64,000 nucleotides of DNA from Paenibacillus peoriae KCTC 3763 (GCF_000236805.1 NZ_AGFX01000041.1:372001-436000), one strand, 5' to 3'. Counted from the stretch's first letter, positions 1 through 8,380 are shown. A program made the numbers and translations. Notes: a model not told the origin generated them from the letters alone.

Positions 1-231
1 AATATCATCGGAACGCTCGCGCTTCATACGAATTTCTACCCGATCCCCAGCCTTTACCTTTACGCTAATATACACTCGTGTCCCGTTCAGCATGATCCCT
101 TGCTCTGTCAGCTTGAGTTTGGATATCAGCTTGCGTGAAATGTTCATTCTTTTCTGCAAAATCGTCTTCAACAGCATGCCCTCCTCTTCAGGAGGGATCA
201 TATACACGATAGGTTCATAGTACAAGTCCAT
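1..231 (-). CDS. RluA-family RNA pseudouridine synthase, N-terminal part only
   Basis: The first 77 codons of a leftward gene that runs off the left edge of the window. The visible residues (MDLYYEPIVYMIPPEEEG, then LLKTILQKRMNISRKLISKL) resemble the S4-like N-terminal RNA-binding part of the RluA family, which isomerises uridine to pseudouridine in rRNA or tRNA. The catalytic domain with its HRLD-type motif lies outside the window, so the enzyme assignment rests on the S4-like start alone. An AGGAGG sequence overlaps the stop codon of the upstream cobalamin adenosyltransferase gene, 16 bases before the ATG; an in-frame GTG directly before the ATG would shorten that spacing to 13. The two genes are probably cotranscribed. 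The RNA target cannot be told from this end. Confidence 0.6.
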   Translation of the reverse strand, partial: MDLYYEPIVYMIPPEEEGMLLKTILQKRMNISRKLISKLKLTEQGIMLNGTRVYISVKVKAGDRVEIRMKRERSDDI

Positions 232-252
232 CACAAATTCCCGGTTGCCTCC

Positions 253-816
253 TTATTTGCGGAACACTTTTTTGCTCCGCACATATTCGACATCGGGTAC
301 GCCCTGACGCACATTCGCTGTGCGGGCCACGACAAAGAAATAATCGGAAAGACGGTTCAAATACCGACGTACCGCAGGATTAATTTGCGTGTGCTTCCCC
401 AGTGTGACAGCACGGCGTTCCGCGCGGCGACACACTGTACGGCAAACATGTAGCGTAGAAGACAATGTGCTGCCCCCTGGTATAATAAACCGCTCTACCT
501 TCGGATTTTCCTCCTGACATGCATCAATCCAGCCTTCCAGCCGTTCTGCCAGCTCGTCTTTCACCTTATATTTGCTTTCATCGATTTTGACAAATGCCAA
601 ATCCGAGCCGCAATCAAACAGTTCCTGCTGTATTTCCTCCAATTGGGTCCGGATATCCGCAAACTGTTCTCCTTCGGCAAAGCTGATGGCTTGTCCTACA
701 AAGCTGTTCAGCTCGTCGATTGTGCCGTATGCCTCCACACGGTCATCATCCTTGGACACCCGACCGCCGATCACCGAAGTTTGTCCCTCATCACCTGTTC
801 TCGTGTAAATCCCCAT
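253..816 (-). CDS. pduO: PduO-type cob(I)alamin adenosyltransferase
   Basis: Transfers the 5'-deoxyadenosyl group of ATP to Co(I) corrinoid, making adenosylcobalamin in the cytosol. The 187-residue protein has the family length and opens with YTRTGDEGQTSVIGG, the PduO ATP-binding stretch, followed by DRVEAYGTIDELNSFVGQ. A conserved arginine-rich helix, CRRAERRAV, lies near residue 130. It corresponds to YvqK of Bacillus subtilis. The ATG has a G-rich ribosome binding site. The lipoprotein gene upstream ends 17 bases before it and the pseudouridine synthase gene follows closely, so a three-gene leftward operon is likely, though the functional link between the three is not obvious. No cobalamin biosynthesis genes are nearby, so a role in salvage is an inference. 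Confidence 0.9.
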   Translation of the reverse strand: MGIYTRTGDEGQTSVIGGRVSKDDDRVEAYGTIDELNSFVGQAISFAEGEQFADIRTQLEEIQQELFDCGSDLAFVKIDESKYKVKDELAERLEGWIDACQEENPKVERFIIPGGSTLSSTLHVCRTVCRRAERRAVTLGKHTQINPAVRRYLNRLSDYFFVVARTANVRQGVPDVEYVRSKKVFRK

Positions 817-833
817 CTACTCCATCCCCCTTA

Positions 834-1403
834 TCATTCTGTGAGTGCTTTCAGCACCTTGATGGCCTCTTCCTTATTGCTTGTACGTGGAGGTACGGTA
901 GCAAATAATGTTTTTGAGTTATATTTTAAATCCTTGAACATCTTCATCTGCTCCACGGGAATCCCGTATAGATGAGTTTCCTTGATCACATCTGTTCCTT
1001 CTTCCCCCTGCCCCTTCTTCTCAAATACACCGCCCTCGAACACACCCCGAGCATACGTTTTTTTGTCAAAGGCATCGTCTAACGGAAGATTCGAGCCATT
1101 CTGTCCATACAGCTTCATATCCTCTTCTGGTAAAAGAAACAGATCATGCTCCCCAGCAGCATACTCAACAACCAGTTTCTGCTGGTTGTACAGCGGGCTA
1201 ACTGAAATTTCGATATTGGGAGCCTGCCCGCCCAGCTTATCCTTAAGCCTTTGTGTCAGCTCATCACGAACGACTGAAGCATCCCCTTTATCCATAATAA
1301 AAATGGAAAAGCTGTCCTTGTCCCGTTCACCACATCCGGCCAATAGTACGAGTGCCAGCATTCCGATTATCCATGGTGACAGCCATTTTATCCCTGCTCT
1401 CAT
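834..1403 (-). CDS. Predicted lipoprotein of unknown function
   Basis: A 189-residue protein with a lipoprotein signal peptide: a positively charged start (MRAGIKWL), a hydrophobic stretch and the lipobox LLAGC, which would place the acylated Cys at about residue 24. The mature part (ERDKDSFSIFIMDKGDASVV and onward) is hydrophilic and has no motif I recognise. The SIFIMDKGDASVVRDEL stretch has the alternating pattern of a small alpha/beta fold. A strong GAGGGGG site 7 bases before the ATG fixes the start. It lies 17 bases upstream of the cobalamin adenosyltransferase gene in the same direction. I cannot assign a function. Confidence 0.75.
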   Translation of the reverse strand: MRAGIKWLSPWIIGMLALVLLAGCGERDKDSFSIFIMDKGDASVVRDELTQRLKDKLGGQAPNIEISVSPLYNQQKLVVEYAAGEHDLFLLPEEDMKLYGQNGSNLPLDDAFDKKTYARGVFEGGVFEKKGQGEEGTDVIKETHLYGIPVEQMKMFKDLKYNSKTLFATVPPRTSNKEEAIKVLKALTE

Positions 1404-1452
1404 CTGTGTGCCCCCTCTTCCATGCCACTAATATATCATAAGTTGTGAACGC

Positions 1453-1477
1453 AAAAAAAGAAGGCCCTGCGGCCTTC
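1453..1477 (-). terminator. Intrinsic terminator after the Spo0E-like gene
   Basis: A 7-bp stem (GAAGGCC/GGCCTTC, loop CTGC) followed on the minus strand by seven T residues. It lies just downstream of the Spo0E-like gene and upstream of the lipoprotein gene, so it separates the two transcription units. Confidence 0.8.
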
Positions 1478-1504
1478 CTCGTATGTTCAGCTGACTGCAC
1501 ACGG

Positions 1505-1711
1505 TCACACCTTGCACTCCGTACCATACAGCTTCATGTATTCATTGATTTTCAAATCGAGCTTGCAACTGATCTCGATAACAAGATCAGAGGTAAAGGA
1601 CTTCTCTTCCTGAAACATCCGCATCATCTCATTGCGCAGAAGCAAAATTTCATCTTCCAGGGAAATGTCGTATCCTATTGAACGCGACGAATGATATCCA
1701 ACATATGACAT
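1505..1711 (-). CDS. Spo0E-like aspartyl-phosphate phosphatase
   Basis: A 68-residue protein of the Spo0E family, small helical-hairpin phosphatases that remove phosphate from the response regulator Spo0A (or other regulators) and delay sporulation. The family pattern is visible: an N-terminal helix with LLLRNEMMRMF, then a C-terminal helix with VIEISCKLDLKINEYMKLYG, matching the usual SxxLDxxIxxY signature. The longer open frame starts further upstream, but AGGAGG seven bases before the second ATG of the pair ATG-CTC-ATG fixes the start at MSYVGYHSS. Here the residue after the signature Ser is Cys, where Gln is common. The gene is probably monocistronic, with its own terminator. Which phosphorylated regulator it acts on cannot be read from the sequence. 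Confidence 0.75.
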   Translation of the reverse strand: MSYVGYHSSRSIGYDISLEDEILLLRNEMMRMFQEEKSFTSDLVIEISCKLDLKINEYMKLYGTECKV

Positions 1712-1826
1712 GAGCATTCCTCCTGCAATTTGAAAAATTGAACTTCCTGCTTTCGATTTCAAATTATAGCATATAAATTTAGAAATAAAAGTCTTTTTTC
1801 TATTTTTTAACCATAAAAAAATAATT

Positions 1827-3041
1827 TTAGCCTTCTTTTTTTACTTTTTCTACAAAATGGCCAATCCGATCCAGTGCTTCCGTCAGCTGACCGACAGAAG
1901 TCGCATATGAGCAGCGAAGGTAACCTTCGCCTCCCAAACCGAACACATTCCCCGGCACAGCCGCCACCTTCGCCTCAGTCAAAAGGCGCTGCGCAAATTC
2001 ATCCGAGCTGAGTCCTGTGCTTTGAATACTAGGGAAAACATAGAAGGCCCCCCGCGGTTCGTGACATTCCAGACCAATGTCCCGGAATCCCTCCACCATT
2101 AGACGGCGACGCTGATTATAGGCTTCCACCATCCGGTCCTTCTCGCCCAAACCATTCCGCAAGCCTTCCAGTGCCGCAACTTGCCCCATGGAGGGAGCAC
2201 ACATGACGGTGTACTGATGGATTTTGAGCATAGCAGCAATCAGGTCGGGATGCCCGCATGTATATCCAATACGCCAGCCTGTCATGGCAAAAGCTTTGGA
2301 AAAACCACTAACGAGAATCGTACGATCCATCATACCCGGCACAGAAGCAAAGCTGACATGCTTATCGCCATAATTCAATTCGGCATAAATTTCATCAGAA
2401 ATAACGATTAAATCATGCTTTTCCACGAGTTCAGCAATCGGAAGCCAGTCTTCATAAGTCATCGTAGCTCCGGTCGGATTGCTCGGATAGCATAAAATCA
2501 GCACCTTGGATTTAGGTGTAATTTTAGCCTCCAGTGCCTCAGCGGTTAGCTTGAATTCATCCTTGGCAAACGTTTCGATACCTACCGGAATCCCGCCCCC
2601 AATCGAAGTGATTGGAGAATATGAAATATAGCACGGCTCAGGGACGAGAATTTCGTCGCCAGGTACGATTAACGCGCGCAAGGCAAGATCAATCGCCTCA
2701 CTGCCACCGACCGTAACGATAATTTCCTTTTTCGGATCATAACGGACATCAAATTGCTCATTCAGATATTCACTAATCGCTTCACGCAATTCAGGTGTTC
2801 CCGCGTTGGACGTATAGCTGGTAAAGCCCCGCTCCAACGAATAGACGCAGGCTTCCCGCATATGCCAAGGGGTGGTAAAATCCGGTTCACCTACCCCAAG
2901 GGTAATAATATCCTTGTTGCTCCCCACCAAATCAAAAAACTTGCGAATACCCGAAGACGGGATTTCACGTACCAGCGGGGACAAATAGGAACTCATGGCT
3001 TTGTTGCTATCGGTAAATGCTTCTGATTTGAGATTCATCAT
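1827..3041 (-). CDS. alaT: Alanine transaminase-type class I aminotransferase
   Basis: A fold-type I, PLP-dependent aminotransferase of 404 residues. The Schiff-base lysine is seen in SGFSKAFAMTGWR (about residue 249), with the substrate-arginine region near the C-terminus and NPTGAT at about residue 189. The gene follows an Lrp/AsnC-type regulator with a 9-base gap. The same pair in Bacillus subtilis (yugH-yugG) is alaT-alaR, the alanine transaminase and its regulator, so interconversion of pyruvate/glutamate with alanine/2-oxoglutarate is the best guess. A PatA-type N-acetyl-diaminopimelate aminotransferase is the main alternative because the families are close. Two adjacent ATGs follow AAAGGA; either could serve. 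The 64 bases downstream are very AT-rich without a clear hairpin. Confidence 0.82.
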   Translation of the reverse strand: MMNLKSEAFTDSNKAMSSYLSPLVREIPSSGIRKFFDLVGSNKDIITLGVGEPDFTTPWHMREACVYSLERGFTSYTSNAGTPELREAISEYLNEQFDVRYDPKKEIIVTVGGSEAIDLALRALIVPGDEILVPEPCYISYSPITSIGGGIPVGIETFAKDEFKLTAEALEAKITPKSKVLILCYPSNPTGATMTYEDWLPIAELVEKHDLIVISDEIYAELNYGDKHVSFASVPGMMDRTILVSGFSKAFAMTGWRIGYTCGHPDLIAAMLKIHQYTVMCAPSMGQVAALEGLRNGLGEKDRMVEAYNQRRRLMVEGFRDIGLECHEPRGAFYVFPSIQSTGLSSDEFAQRLLTEAKVAAVPGNVFGLGGEGYLRCSYATSVGQLTEALDRIGHFVEKVKKEG

Positions 3042-3050
3042 GATCTTCCT

Positions 3051-3551
3051 TTACGGCGAAATCATCAGACGGTTATCTTCCTGATGGTCCTCAAAGATAA
3101 TTCCGTCCTGCTTGTATTTTTTAAGCGTAAAATTGGTCTTGGTGGACAATACGGAGTCAATAGGTGACAGCTTTTCAGACACAAAATTAGCGACCTCACG
3201 GAGGTTACGGCCTTCAACTTCCACCAGCAAGTCGTATGCCCCGGACATGAGATAAACCGATTTCACTTGCGGATACAAATAGATCCGTTCGGCAATGCCT
3301 TCAAAGCCTCTTCCACGCTCCGGTGTAATCTGTACCTCGATCAAAGCAGTAACCTTCTCGTCGTCGACTTTATCCCAATTGACCACAGCAGCGTACTTGA
3401 CAATCACATGCTGGTCTTCAAGCTCTTTAATTGATTTACGCACATCCTGCTCGTCAACCCCCAGCAAAGTAGCCAGCAAAGTCGGTGTTCTTCTTGCATC
3501 TTCTTTTAACAATTCCAGTACTTTTAATTTCAAATCATCCAGTTCTGTCAT
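3051..3551 (-). CDS. alaR: Lrp/AsnC-family transcriptional regulator
   Basis: A 166-residue regulator with an N-terminal winged helix-turn-helix (MTELDDLKLKVLELLKEDAR, then LATLLGVDEQDVRKSIKELE) and a C-terminal RAM/ACT-like ligand domain, in which VYLMSGAYDLLVEVEGR is typical. Family members form octameric discs and sense an amino acid. The start was set at MTELDDL because GGAGG lies 11 bases upstream; the longer frame would begin inside that ribosome binding site. It heads a two-gene unit with the aminotransferase and corresponds to AlaR (YugG) of Bacillus subtilis, which activates alaT in response to alanine. The effector here is inferred from this synteny. Confidence 0.85.
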   Translation of the reverse strand: MTELDDLKLKVLELLKEDARRTPTLLATLLGVDEQDVRKSIKELEDQHVIVKYAAVVNWDKVDDEKVTALIEVQITPERGRGFEGIAERIYLYPQVKSVYLMSGAYDLLVEVEGRNLREVANFVSEKLSPIDSVLSTKTNFTLKKYKQDGIIFEDHQEDNRLMISP

Positions 3552-3615
3552 TCTACATAAGGCCTCCATCAAAAGAGATTACTATACATCATACAATACG
3601 TACTTTAAACCTGCA

Positions 3616-3656
3616 AAGAAAAACCGTCCGCCCCGGTAAACCCGGCAGACGGACGG
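3616..3656 (-). terminator. Intrinsic terminator of the CotF-like genes
   Basis: The outer stem CCGTCCG/CGGACGG encloses an inner CCGG/CCGG stem, followed on the minus strand by TTTTTCTTT. It lies 26 bases after the CotF-like stop codon and insulates alaR from the coat genes. Confidence 0.8.
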
Positions 3657-3681
3657 CTGTTATGGGAAATTGCTAACCCGT

Positions 3682-4068
3682 TTACATATAATAAGGGTTG
3701 TGCTGATGGGAAGGCTGGCCCTGTTGATGCATAGGCTGACCATATCCTCCTGCAGAGGACGATTTTTGCTGAATGAACTGCTGGCATTCCTGTTGAGTCT
3801 TGCGAGCTTCTTGAATTTGTTTGTCCACATCGGCGCGCAGCGCTTTGCACGTGATGGAATACATATTGTTCTGACTCATCAGACGGTACATATCGCCTTG
3901 CATACGAAGCGTATCGTTCGTCAGGTCGGTGAACATCTGGCGTACAGACTGACAATTGGATTCTGTGGTCGCCGTTGTATACTCCCCTACTGTACGTTTC
4001 ATATCAGCAAGAATCGCATAGAGCAAATCTTCTTCGGGCATAAATGACATATTGTTCTGTTGATACAT
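3682..4068 (-). CDS. CotF-like spore coat protein
   Basis: A 128-residue protein of the CotF/coat family. It starts MYQQNNMSFMPEEDLLYAIL, and the DLLYAILADMKRTVGEYTTA stretch with helical repeats is typical of CotF-like ferritin-fold coat proteins. The C-terminus is Gln/Gly/His/Pro/Tyr-rich (QPMHQQGQPSHQHNPYYM), common in proteins built into the spore coat. AGGAGG nine bases upstream fixes the start; the longer open frame would overlap the preceding coat-like gene. It is the second gene of a two-gene leftward unit, with a 34-base gap and a strong terminator after it. Expression late in the mother cell is expected for the family; I did not identify a SigE or SigK promoter. Confidence 0.75.
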   Translation of the reverse strand: MYQQNNMSFMPEEDLLYAILADMKRTVGEYTTATTESNCQSVRQMFTDLTNDTLRMQGDMYRLMSQNNMYSITCKALRADVDKQIQEARKTQQECQQFIQQKSSSAGGYGQPMHQQGQPSHQHNPYYM

Positions 4069-4102
4069 CCTGTCATACCTCCTTTTTTTGGTTAATACAT
4101 CC

Positions 4103-4339
4103 TTACTGCTGCGGTTGCGTAGGAGCAAGCTGCTGGTGCTGTTGAAGGGCATTAGAAAGCAGGTTCAAGTGGTGTTCATGGGTTCTCGCGAATTGCAAAC
4201 AGGCTTGTTGAATAGCAGGCCGCTGGATGGACGCTGCTGACGCCGCACATTGCTTGAGCAAAAGCTCTTCATTAGAAATGGAGTCTACGATGTACTCCAG
4301 CTCTTTGCCAGTCAAAGGTTGCATGTTCATAGATTGCAT
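4103..4339 (-). CDS. Small CotF-like coat-associated protein
   Basis: A 78-residue protein, MQSMNMQPLTGKELEYIVDS, with the pattern of the N-terminal half of CotF-type coat proteins (KELEYIVDSISNEELLLKQC) and a Gln-rich tail (QQHQQLAPTQPQQ). AGGAGG eight bases before the ATG is a near-ideal ribosome binding site. It precedes the larger CotF-like gene in the same direction, so the two coat components are probably made together. The family link is by helix pattern and neighbourhood rather than by an invariant motif. The divergent FAD enzyme gene begins 115 bases away, so their promoters share that gap. Confidence 0.65.
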   Translation of the reverse strand: MQSMNMQPLTGKELEYIVDSISNEELLLKQCAASAASIQRPAIQQACLQFARTHEHHLNLLSNALQQHQQLAPTQPQQ

Positions 4340-4453
4340 AGTCTGTGCCTCCTTAAATGTTTTGTTACACGCTGGTTATCTTGTCCGTTTCGCGAAATAC
4401 TATGTACGACATATATGAGATACTACATATTGGCTATAAGGAGTGCTACGTAT

Positions 4454-5692
4454 ATGGATCTGATTAGTGGAAGTACCTATTGGCCGAGTACGCTGGAGCA
4501 GACGCTGGACTTTCCGCCTTTGGCAGAGGAGTTGGATTGTGACGTGCTGATTATCGGAGGCGGAATGAGTGGGTCCCTCTGCGCTCAGCTGCTGGGAGAA
4601 CGACAGGTGAATACAGTGCTTATCGACAGGCGCAAGCTGGCCCATGGAAGTTCTTCGGCGAATACCGGACTGCTGCAATATAGTAATGACAAGACATTAA
4701 CCTCTTTTATCCATACGCTTGGTGAGACTAATGGTGTGCTGTTTTACCGGATGTGCAAGGATGCTCTGGATCAGTTGGAAAAGCTGGCGGCCACGCTGGA
4801 TATCGATCCTTTCTTTATTCGACGCAGCAGCCTGTACTATGCGAGTACACCGGAGGACGTGCAGATGCTGCAGGAAGAATACAAACAGCTAACCCGGTTT
4901 GGGTTCCCGGTGGAATACTGGGAGGAGCAACAGGTGGCTACCCGGTTTCCTTTTCGAAGGCCGGCAGCATTGTACACCCATGAGGACGCCGAGGTTAATC
5001 CATTTCGGTTTGCCCAAGGATTGTTACAATCCGCGAACCGTCTTGGTGTGCGCTTGTATGAGCATACGGAAGCCAAGCATTTGGAATTTGGCGAAAATGA
5101 GGTCGTTTGCCATACCAGCGATGGAACCATTCGGACGAAAAAAGTCATTTTTGCAACAGGCTATGAAACTCAGGAAATTAAAAAGGATCGCGGAGCCATA
5201 CTTGAAAGCTCTTATGCTATCGTCACCAATCCTGTTGGAAATTCATCTTTGTGGCACGAGCAGTGTCTGATCTGGGAAACCGCACGACCCTATCTGTACA
5301 TACGCTCAACCCGGGAAGGACGTATCATTATCGGCGGTTTGGATGAGCCTGTGTTGAACTCGAACCAGCGTGAAATCAGGCTGCTGCACCAACAGAAAAA
5401 GCTGCTACAAGCGCTACAGGAGCATTTTCCCGATGTACCATTTCAAATTGATTATGCATGGGCTGCCGTGTTCGGCTCCTCCCATGACGGACTGCCGTAT
5501 ATTGGTCCGCATCCGCGATTCCCGAACTGCTACTTTGTAGAGGGGTACGGGGGAAACGGGACGGTTACCAGTATGATGGCCGCACAGCTATTGGCTGATG
5601 AGCTGACAGGCACACACCGACCTGAAATGGAGCTTTTTTCACTAACCCGTACCAACAGCCCCTCGCCCGATACAACGAAGCCAGTGGTTTAA
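4454..5692 (+). CDS. FAD-dependent amine/amino-acid oxidase (DAO family)
   Basis: A 412-residue flavoprotein of the D-amino-acid oxidase/glycine oxidase superfamily. Near residue 30 the protein has the dinucleotide-binding Rossmann motif DVLIIGGGMSGSLCAQLL, followed by the E/D-binding strand (NTVLIDRRKL) and SSSANTGLLQYSND. The C-terminal FAD-contact region FGSSHDGLPYIGPHPRFPN and EGYGGNGTVTSMMAAQLLAD is well conserved for this family. The start was set at MDLISGSTYW because AAGGAG lies 10 bases upstream; the open frame extends 68 codons further without a good site. Such enzymes oxidise the C-N bond of an amine or amino acid to an imine with release of H2O2. The substrate cannot be told. It is transcribed alone, divergent from the coat genes. 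Confidence 0.8.
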   Translation: MDLISGSTYWPSTLEQTLDFPPLAEELDCDVLIIGGGMSGSLCAQLLGERQVNTVLIDRRKLAHGSSSANTGLLQYSNDKTLTSFIHTLGETNGVLFYRMCKDALDQLEKLAATLDIDPFFIRRSSLYYASTPEDVQMLQEEYKQLTRFGFPVEYWEEQQVATRFPFRRPAALYTHEDAEVNPFRFAQGLLQSANRLGVRLYEHTEAKHLEFGENEVVCHTSDGTIRTKKVIFATGYETQEIKKDRGAILESSYAIVTNPVGNSSLWHEQCLIWETARPYLYIRSTREGRIIIGGLDEPVLNSNQREIRLLHQQKKLLQALQEHFPDVPFQIDYAWAAVFGSSHDGLPYIGPHPRFPNCYFVEGYGGNGTVTSMMAAQLLADELTGTHRPEMELFSLTRTNSPSPDTTKPVV

Positions 5693-5706
5693 TCATATGT
5701 ACCGCG

Positions 5707-5748
5707 AAAAACCTCCTGCCCACGTCTAAAGTGGATTGGAGGTTTTTT
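5707..5748. terminator. Bidirectional terminator between convergent genes
   Basis: The arms AAAACCTCC and GGAGGTTTT flank a 23-base loop, with A residues on the left and six T residues on the right. It lies between the stop codons of the convergent FAD oxidase and MFS genes and can work for both strands. Confidence 0.8.
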
Positions 5749-5763
5749 AATTGTCTTTGCAGA

Positions 5764-7017
5764 CTATTCGGTTTGCTTGTGCCAGCGCCGTGCATTGGAA
5801 TGAGATGTATTCTGCTTTGTTTTTTGCTCCATTTTTAGTACATTTCGCATAAAAAACCATCCAGCCACCGGCATTAATGCCAGTCCAATTAACAACCAGA
5901 TCATCGCAGCAGGGGCCTTGCTTATACTTAACACACCCAAAAAAATTAACGTTCCGGTCAATCGGCCGACCATGAGGCATAGTTCACGCAGTACAACAAG
6001 TTCCACTCGCTGATTAGCATCTCCTTCACTCGTTCCCATTAGATCAAAGCTTGCAGAAATCATGGGGATCAAATATAGAGGCATGAACAAGGCTGTGCCT
6101 ATCCCCATGATCAGTAGCATGCTATATCCCATGCGCCACAATAATGGTAAAAGCACAATCACCAGCAGCACGGCACCCAGAAGCATACCAGCCGAGCGAT
6201 AATGTGGTTTGAGCCATTTGCCAACAGCCCAAAAACTGAAAAACGAAACACCTGACGTAATAAGTGAAAATTGTGCCAGCTTCCACTCCTGCTGCGTTAC
6301 TACATACACAAGCAGTGTAATCAGGAAGGCAAAAACACCTTCACGGATGCCCTGTGCAACAAGGGATAACGACAATGGACGCCACATACTCCCTTTTTGT
6401 GACAATCGCTGCTTGGGCTCCTTCCAATTGTATTTTCCTGTCGTTTTGCGCTTACGTAGAAAGAAACTCAGCACTACCCCCACGACATAAAATGCCAGTG
6501 AAATGCTGAAGATCACACGATAACCGGCATCATCCTCCATTCGGGCAATAATCCAGCCGGACAGCCAAGGACCCACAATGCCAGAAAATGAACCCAGCAG
6601 GCCCACCCAGCCGTTAAAATGATCACGGCTTACCCGGTCTGTGACTTCGAAAAAAATCACATTAAACGCCAACCAGAATAAACCCAGCGCTGCCCCCAAC
6701 AACATCCCGAGCGGCCATATGTAGTTTACAGCTTGCGGACCCGTGTATAATACGACCAAATAAAATAAGCCGGACATAGCGGTCCCTACGCGCAGAGCAT
6801 TCATTTTGTTATGTTCCTTGACCCATTTTCCAGCCACCCAGACCATAATTCCCAGCGCAATTTGCTGGCTGACATTAAACCAACCGATCATTGCGTAGTC
6901 CTGCCTGCTTTTCCACAAATACACGTTAAGAAAAGTGCCGGACAAAGCTGCTGCAAACACAAACAATCCATTCAAGCTTAGCAGCAGAATGGATTGTCCG
7001 TTTAGGTTTGATTTCAA
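5764..7017 (-). CDS. MFS transporter
   Basis: A roughly 417-residue polytopic membrane protein with about 12 hydrophobic segments, for example QSILLLSLNGLFVFAAALSG at the N-terminus and IWLLIGLALMPVAGWFFM near the C-terminus. The two-times-six arrangement with a basic central loop (LRKRKTTGKYNWKEPKQ) indicates the major facilitator superfamily. I chose a TTG start (MKSNLNGQS) because GGGGG lies seven bases before it; the first ATG, ten codons upstream at 7047, has no ribosome binding site. It is a single gene. The substrate is unknown; no canonical drug-efflux motif was recognised. Confidence 0.7.
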   Translation of the reverse strand: MKSNLNGQSILLLSLNGLFVFAAALSGTFLNVYLWKSRQDYAMIGWFNVSQQIALGIMVWVAGKWVKEHNKMNALRVGTAMSGLFYLVVLYTGPQAVNYIWPLGMLLGAALGLFWLAFNVIFFEVTDRVSRDHFNGWVGLLGSFSGIVGPWLSGWIIARMEDDAGYRVIFSISLAFYVVGVVLSFFLRKRKTTGKYNWKEPKQRLSQKGSMWRPLSLSLVAQGIREGVFAFLITLLVYVVTQQEWKLAQFSLITSGVSFFSFWAVGKWLKPHYRSAGMLLGAVLLVIVLLPLLWRMGYSMLLIMGIGTALFMPLYLIPMISASFDLMGTSEGDANQRVELVVLRELCLMVGRLTGTLIFLGVLSISKAPAAMIWLLIGLALMPVAGWFFMRNVLKMEQKTKQNTSHSNARRWHKQTE

Positions 7018-7137
7018 TGTAGTTCCCCCTAACCGAAAATCACCCATCAGCTTATGACATACAGGTCAGCTTGCTTTAAGATTTCTTCGATTTAAGATGC
7101 CCCTATCAAGCTAGGGACTATCCGGGGGGTTAACTAT

Positions 7138-7851
7138 TTAATTGTTGGAAATACCACTGAGCTTCTCCAGCATCTGCAGTCGATCCTCCTCTGAAAGCGT
7201 CTGCTGAACATGGAAGCAACTCGGACACACATAAACATTCAAGACAAACGGCAAATCCAGAACAGGTCGGCCAAGCGCAGGAGAGAGCGACGGTTTAAAG
7301 CCTTCTCCGGTTACAGTTTGCGATCCCGCATGCAGCATATATTCACCGCACTGGGAGCATTCAAGAACTTCATCCTGTCCATCTAGTATTTGTTCAGCGC
7401 CTTGCTCATAAGCCATTAAATCCGCACCGCTTTCTTCAAATTTTTGCAGGGTATGCAGCACAGGCATCTTATGAAGTTCATTGTCCTGCAACAATGGAGC
7501 GCCCTCTGGCTTTTCAACTACCGCTTCATCCTCGGCTTCATATAAAATATCCTGCTCCTCATCATCGCCAAGCTGAATGCTCAGTGTACGATAGCCCGTT
7601 AATGCTTCCTTCTCATGAGAATGGAGCAATGAGCTGCCAGATGCAGCATGATCGCGTTTTGTATGTTCGTGCCGATGCTCAGCTGCATGTCCGTGTACAG
7701 ACGCAGAAGCCGACTCTGACTCATCTTCATCATCATTTATGTCTGAGTATCCCTTCAGGTCATTATGGCAATAAGGACACTCTTCTTCAGGACCCAGTTC
7801 TTCATCCCAAATAATTTCCATGCTACACCATGGACAAATAGTCATTTCCAA
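7138..7851 (-). CDS. Multi zinc-ribbon protein with His-rich linker
   Basis: A 237-residue soluble protein that I cannot name. It has four CxxC pairs: CPWC (residue ~6) and CPYC (~26) form one ribbon, and CSQC (~160) and CPSC (~215) a second, more distant pair. Between them lies an acidic stretch (NDDEDESESAS) and a histidine cluster, HGHAAEHRHEHTKRDH, which could hold metal. The arrangement suggests a structural zinc or metal-handling protein, not a known enzyme. The start is a TTG with AAGGA nine bases upstream; an ATG two codons later is the alternative. The DUF350 gene follows upstream in the same direction with a 55-base gap, and the downstream MFS gene is separated by about 90 bases. 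Confidence 0.6.
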   Translation of the reverse strand: MEMTICPWCSMEIIWDEELGPEEECPYCHNDLKGYSDINDDEDESESASASVHGHAAEHRHEHTKRDHAASGSSLLHSHEKEALTGYRTLSIQLGDDEEQDILYEAEDEAVVEKPEGAPLLQDNELHKMPVLHTLQKFEESGADLMAYEQGAEQILDGQDEVLECSQCGEYMLHAGSQTVTGEGFKPSLSPALGRPVLDLPFVLNVYVCPSCFHVQQTLSEEDRLQMLEKLSGISNN

Positions 7852-7906
7852 GCTTTATCATCCTTCCGTTCCCAAGCATATACCAAGCTATAGTATACAG
7901 GATGTG

Positions 7907-8326
7907 TCAAGTCACACTAGCACCAATGACATAAGATAACGATATCGAAATAATCATGGAGAACAAGCCAACAGCACGGTTATCCTCTTTAATCTCCCGA
8001 TCGATAGAAAATACCGGTGTCAGAAACTCAAACAGAAAATACGCCGCAAGCAGCAGTAAAAAGCCAACGAATGACCAAATCATCGTATCATACACACTGG
8101 ATTTGGCTTCCATGGCAAAGCGGAGCACGTTGCAGATGCCGAACATTTTCCCGCCCGTAGCCATCGCTACCGAAATATTTCCACGCTTGATCTCTTCCCA
8201 GCACTTATACCGGGTTACGAGCTCAAAGCATGACAAAAATACAATCAGCTCCAGCACCGCCACCGAGAAATAGCCCAGCATCATTCCCAACGGATGTGAC
8301 AGCAATTCATCAATCGCCATCTTCAC
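7907..8326 (-). CDS. yshE: DUF350 membrane protein (YshE-like)
   Basis: A 139-residue membrane protein with four predicted helices: LGMMLGYFSVAVLELIVFLSC, the MATGGKMFGICNVLRFA region, MIWSFVGFLLLLAAYFLFEFL and GLFSMIISISLSYVIGAS. The order of helices and the AVGLFS segment match the DUF350 family (YshE/YjfL). In Bacillus subtilis yshE sits directly after mutS2, as here. The start is GTG, five bases after GGAGGG. No enzymatic residues are evident; the family's function is unknown. The gap to mutS2 holds a GC-rich hairpin but no T-run, so cotranscription with mutS2 is likely. Confidence 0.8.
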   Translation of the reverse strand: MKMAIDELLSHPLGMMLGYFSVAVLELIVFLSCFELVTRYKCWEEIKRGNISVAMATGGKMFGICNVLRFAMEAKSSVYDTMIWSFVGFLLLLAAYFLFEFLTPVFSIDREIKEDNRAVGLFSMIISISLSYVIGASVT

Positions 8327-8351
8327 TTCGTCCCTCCCGTTCTACAGAGCA

Positions 8352-8371
8352 TTGCCGGCAGAAGCCGGCAA
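8352..8371. repeat. Hairpin between mutS2 and yshE
   Basis: A perfect 8-bp inverted repeat (TTGCCGGC, loop AGAA, GCCGGCAA) in the 54-base gap between the mutS2 stop codon and the DUF350 start. There is no T-run on either strand, so it is more likely an mRNA stem than a full terminator. Confidence 0.5.
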
Positions 8372-8380
8372 ACCCGTAGC

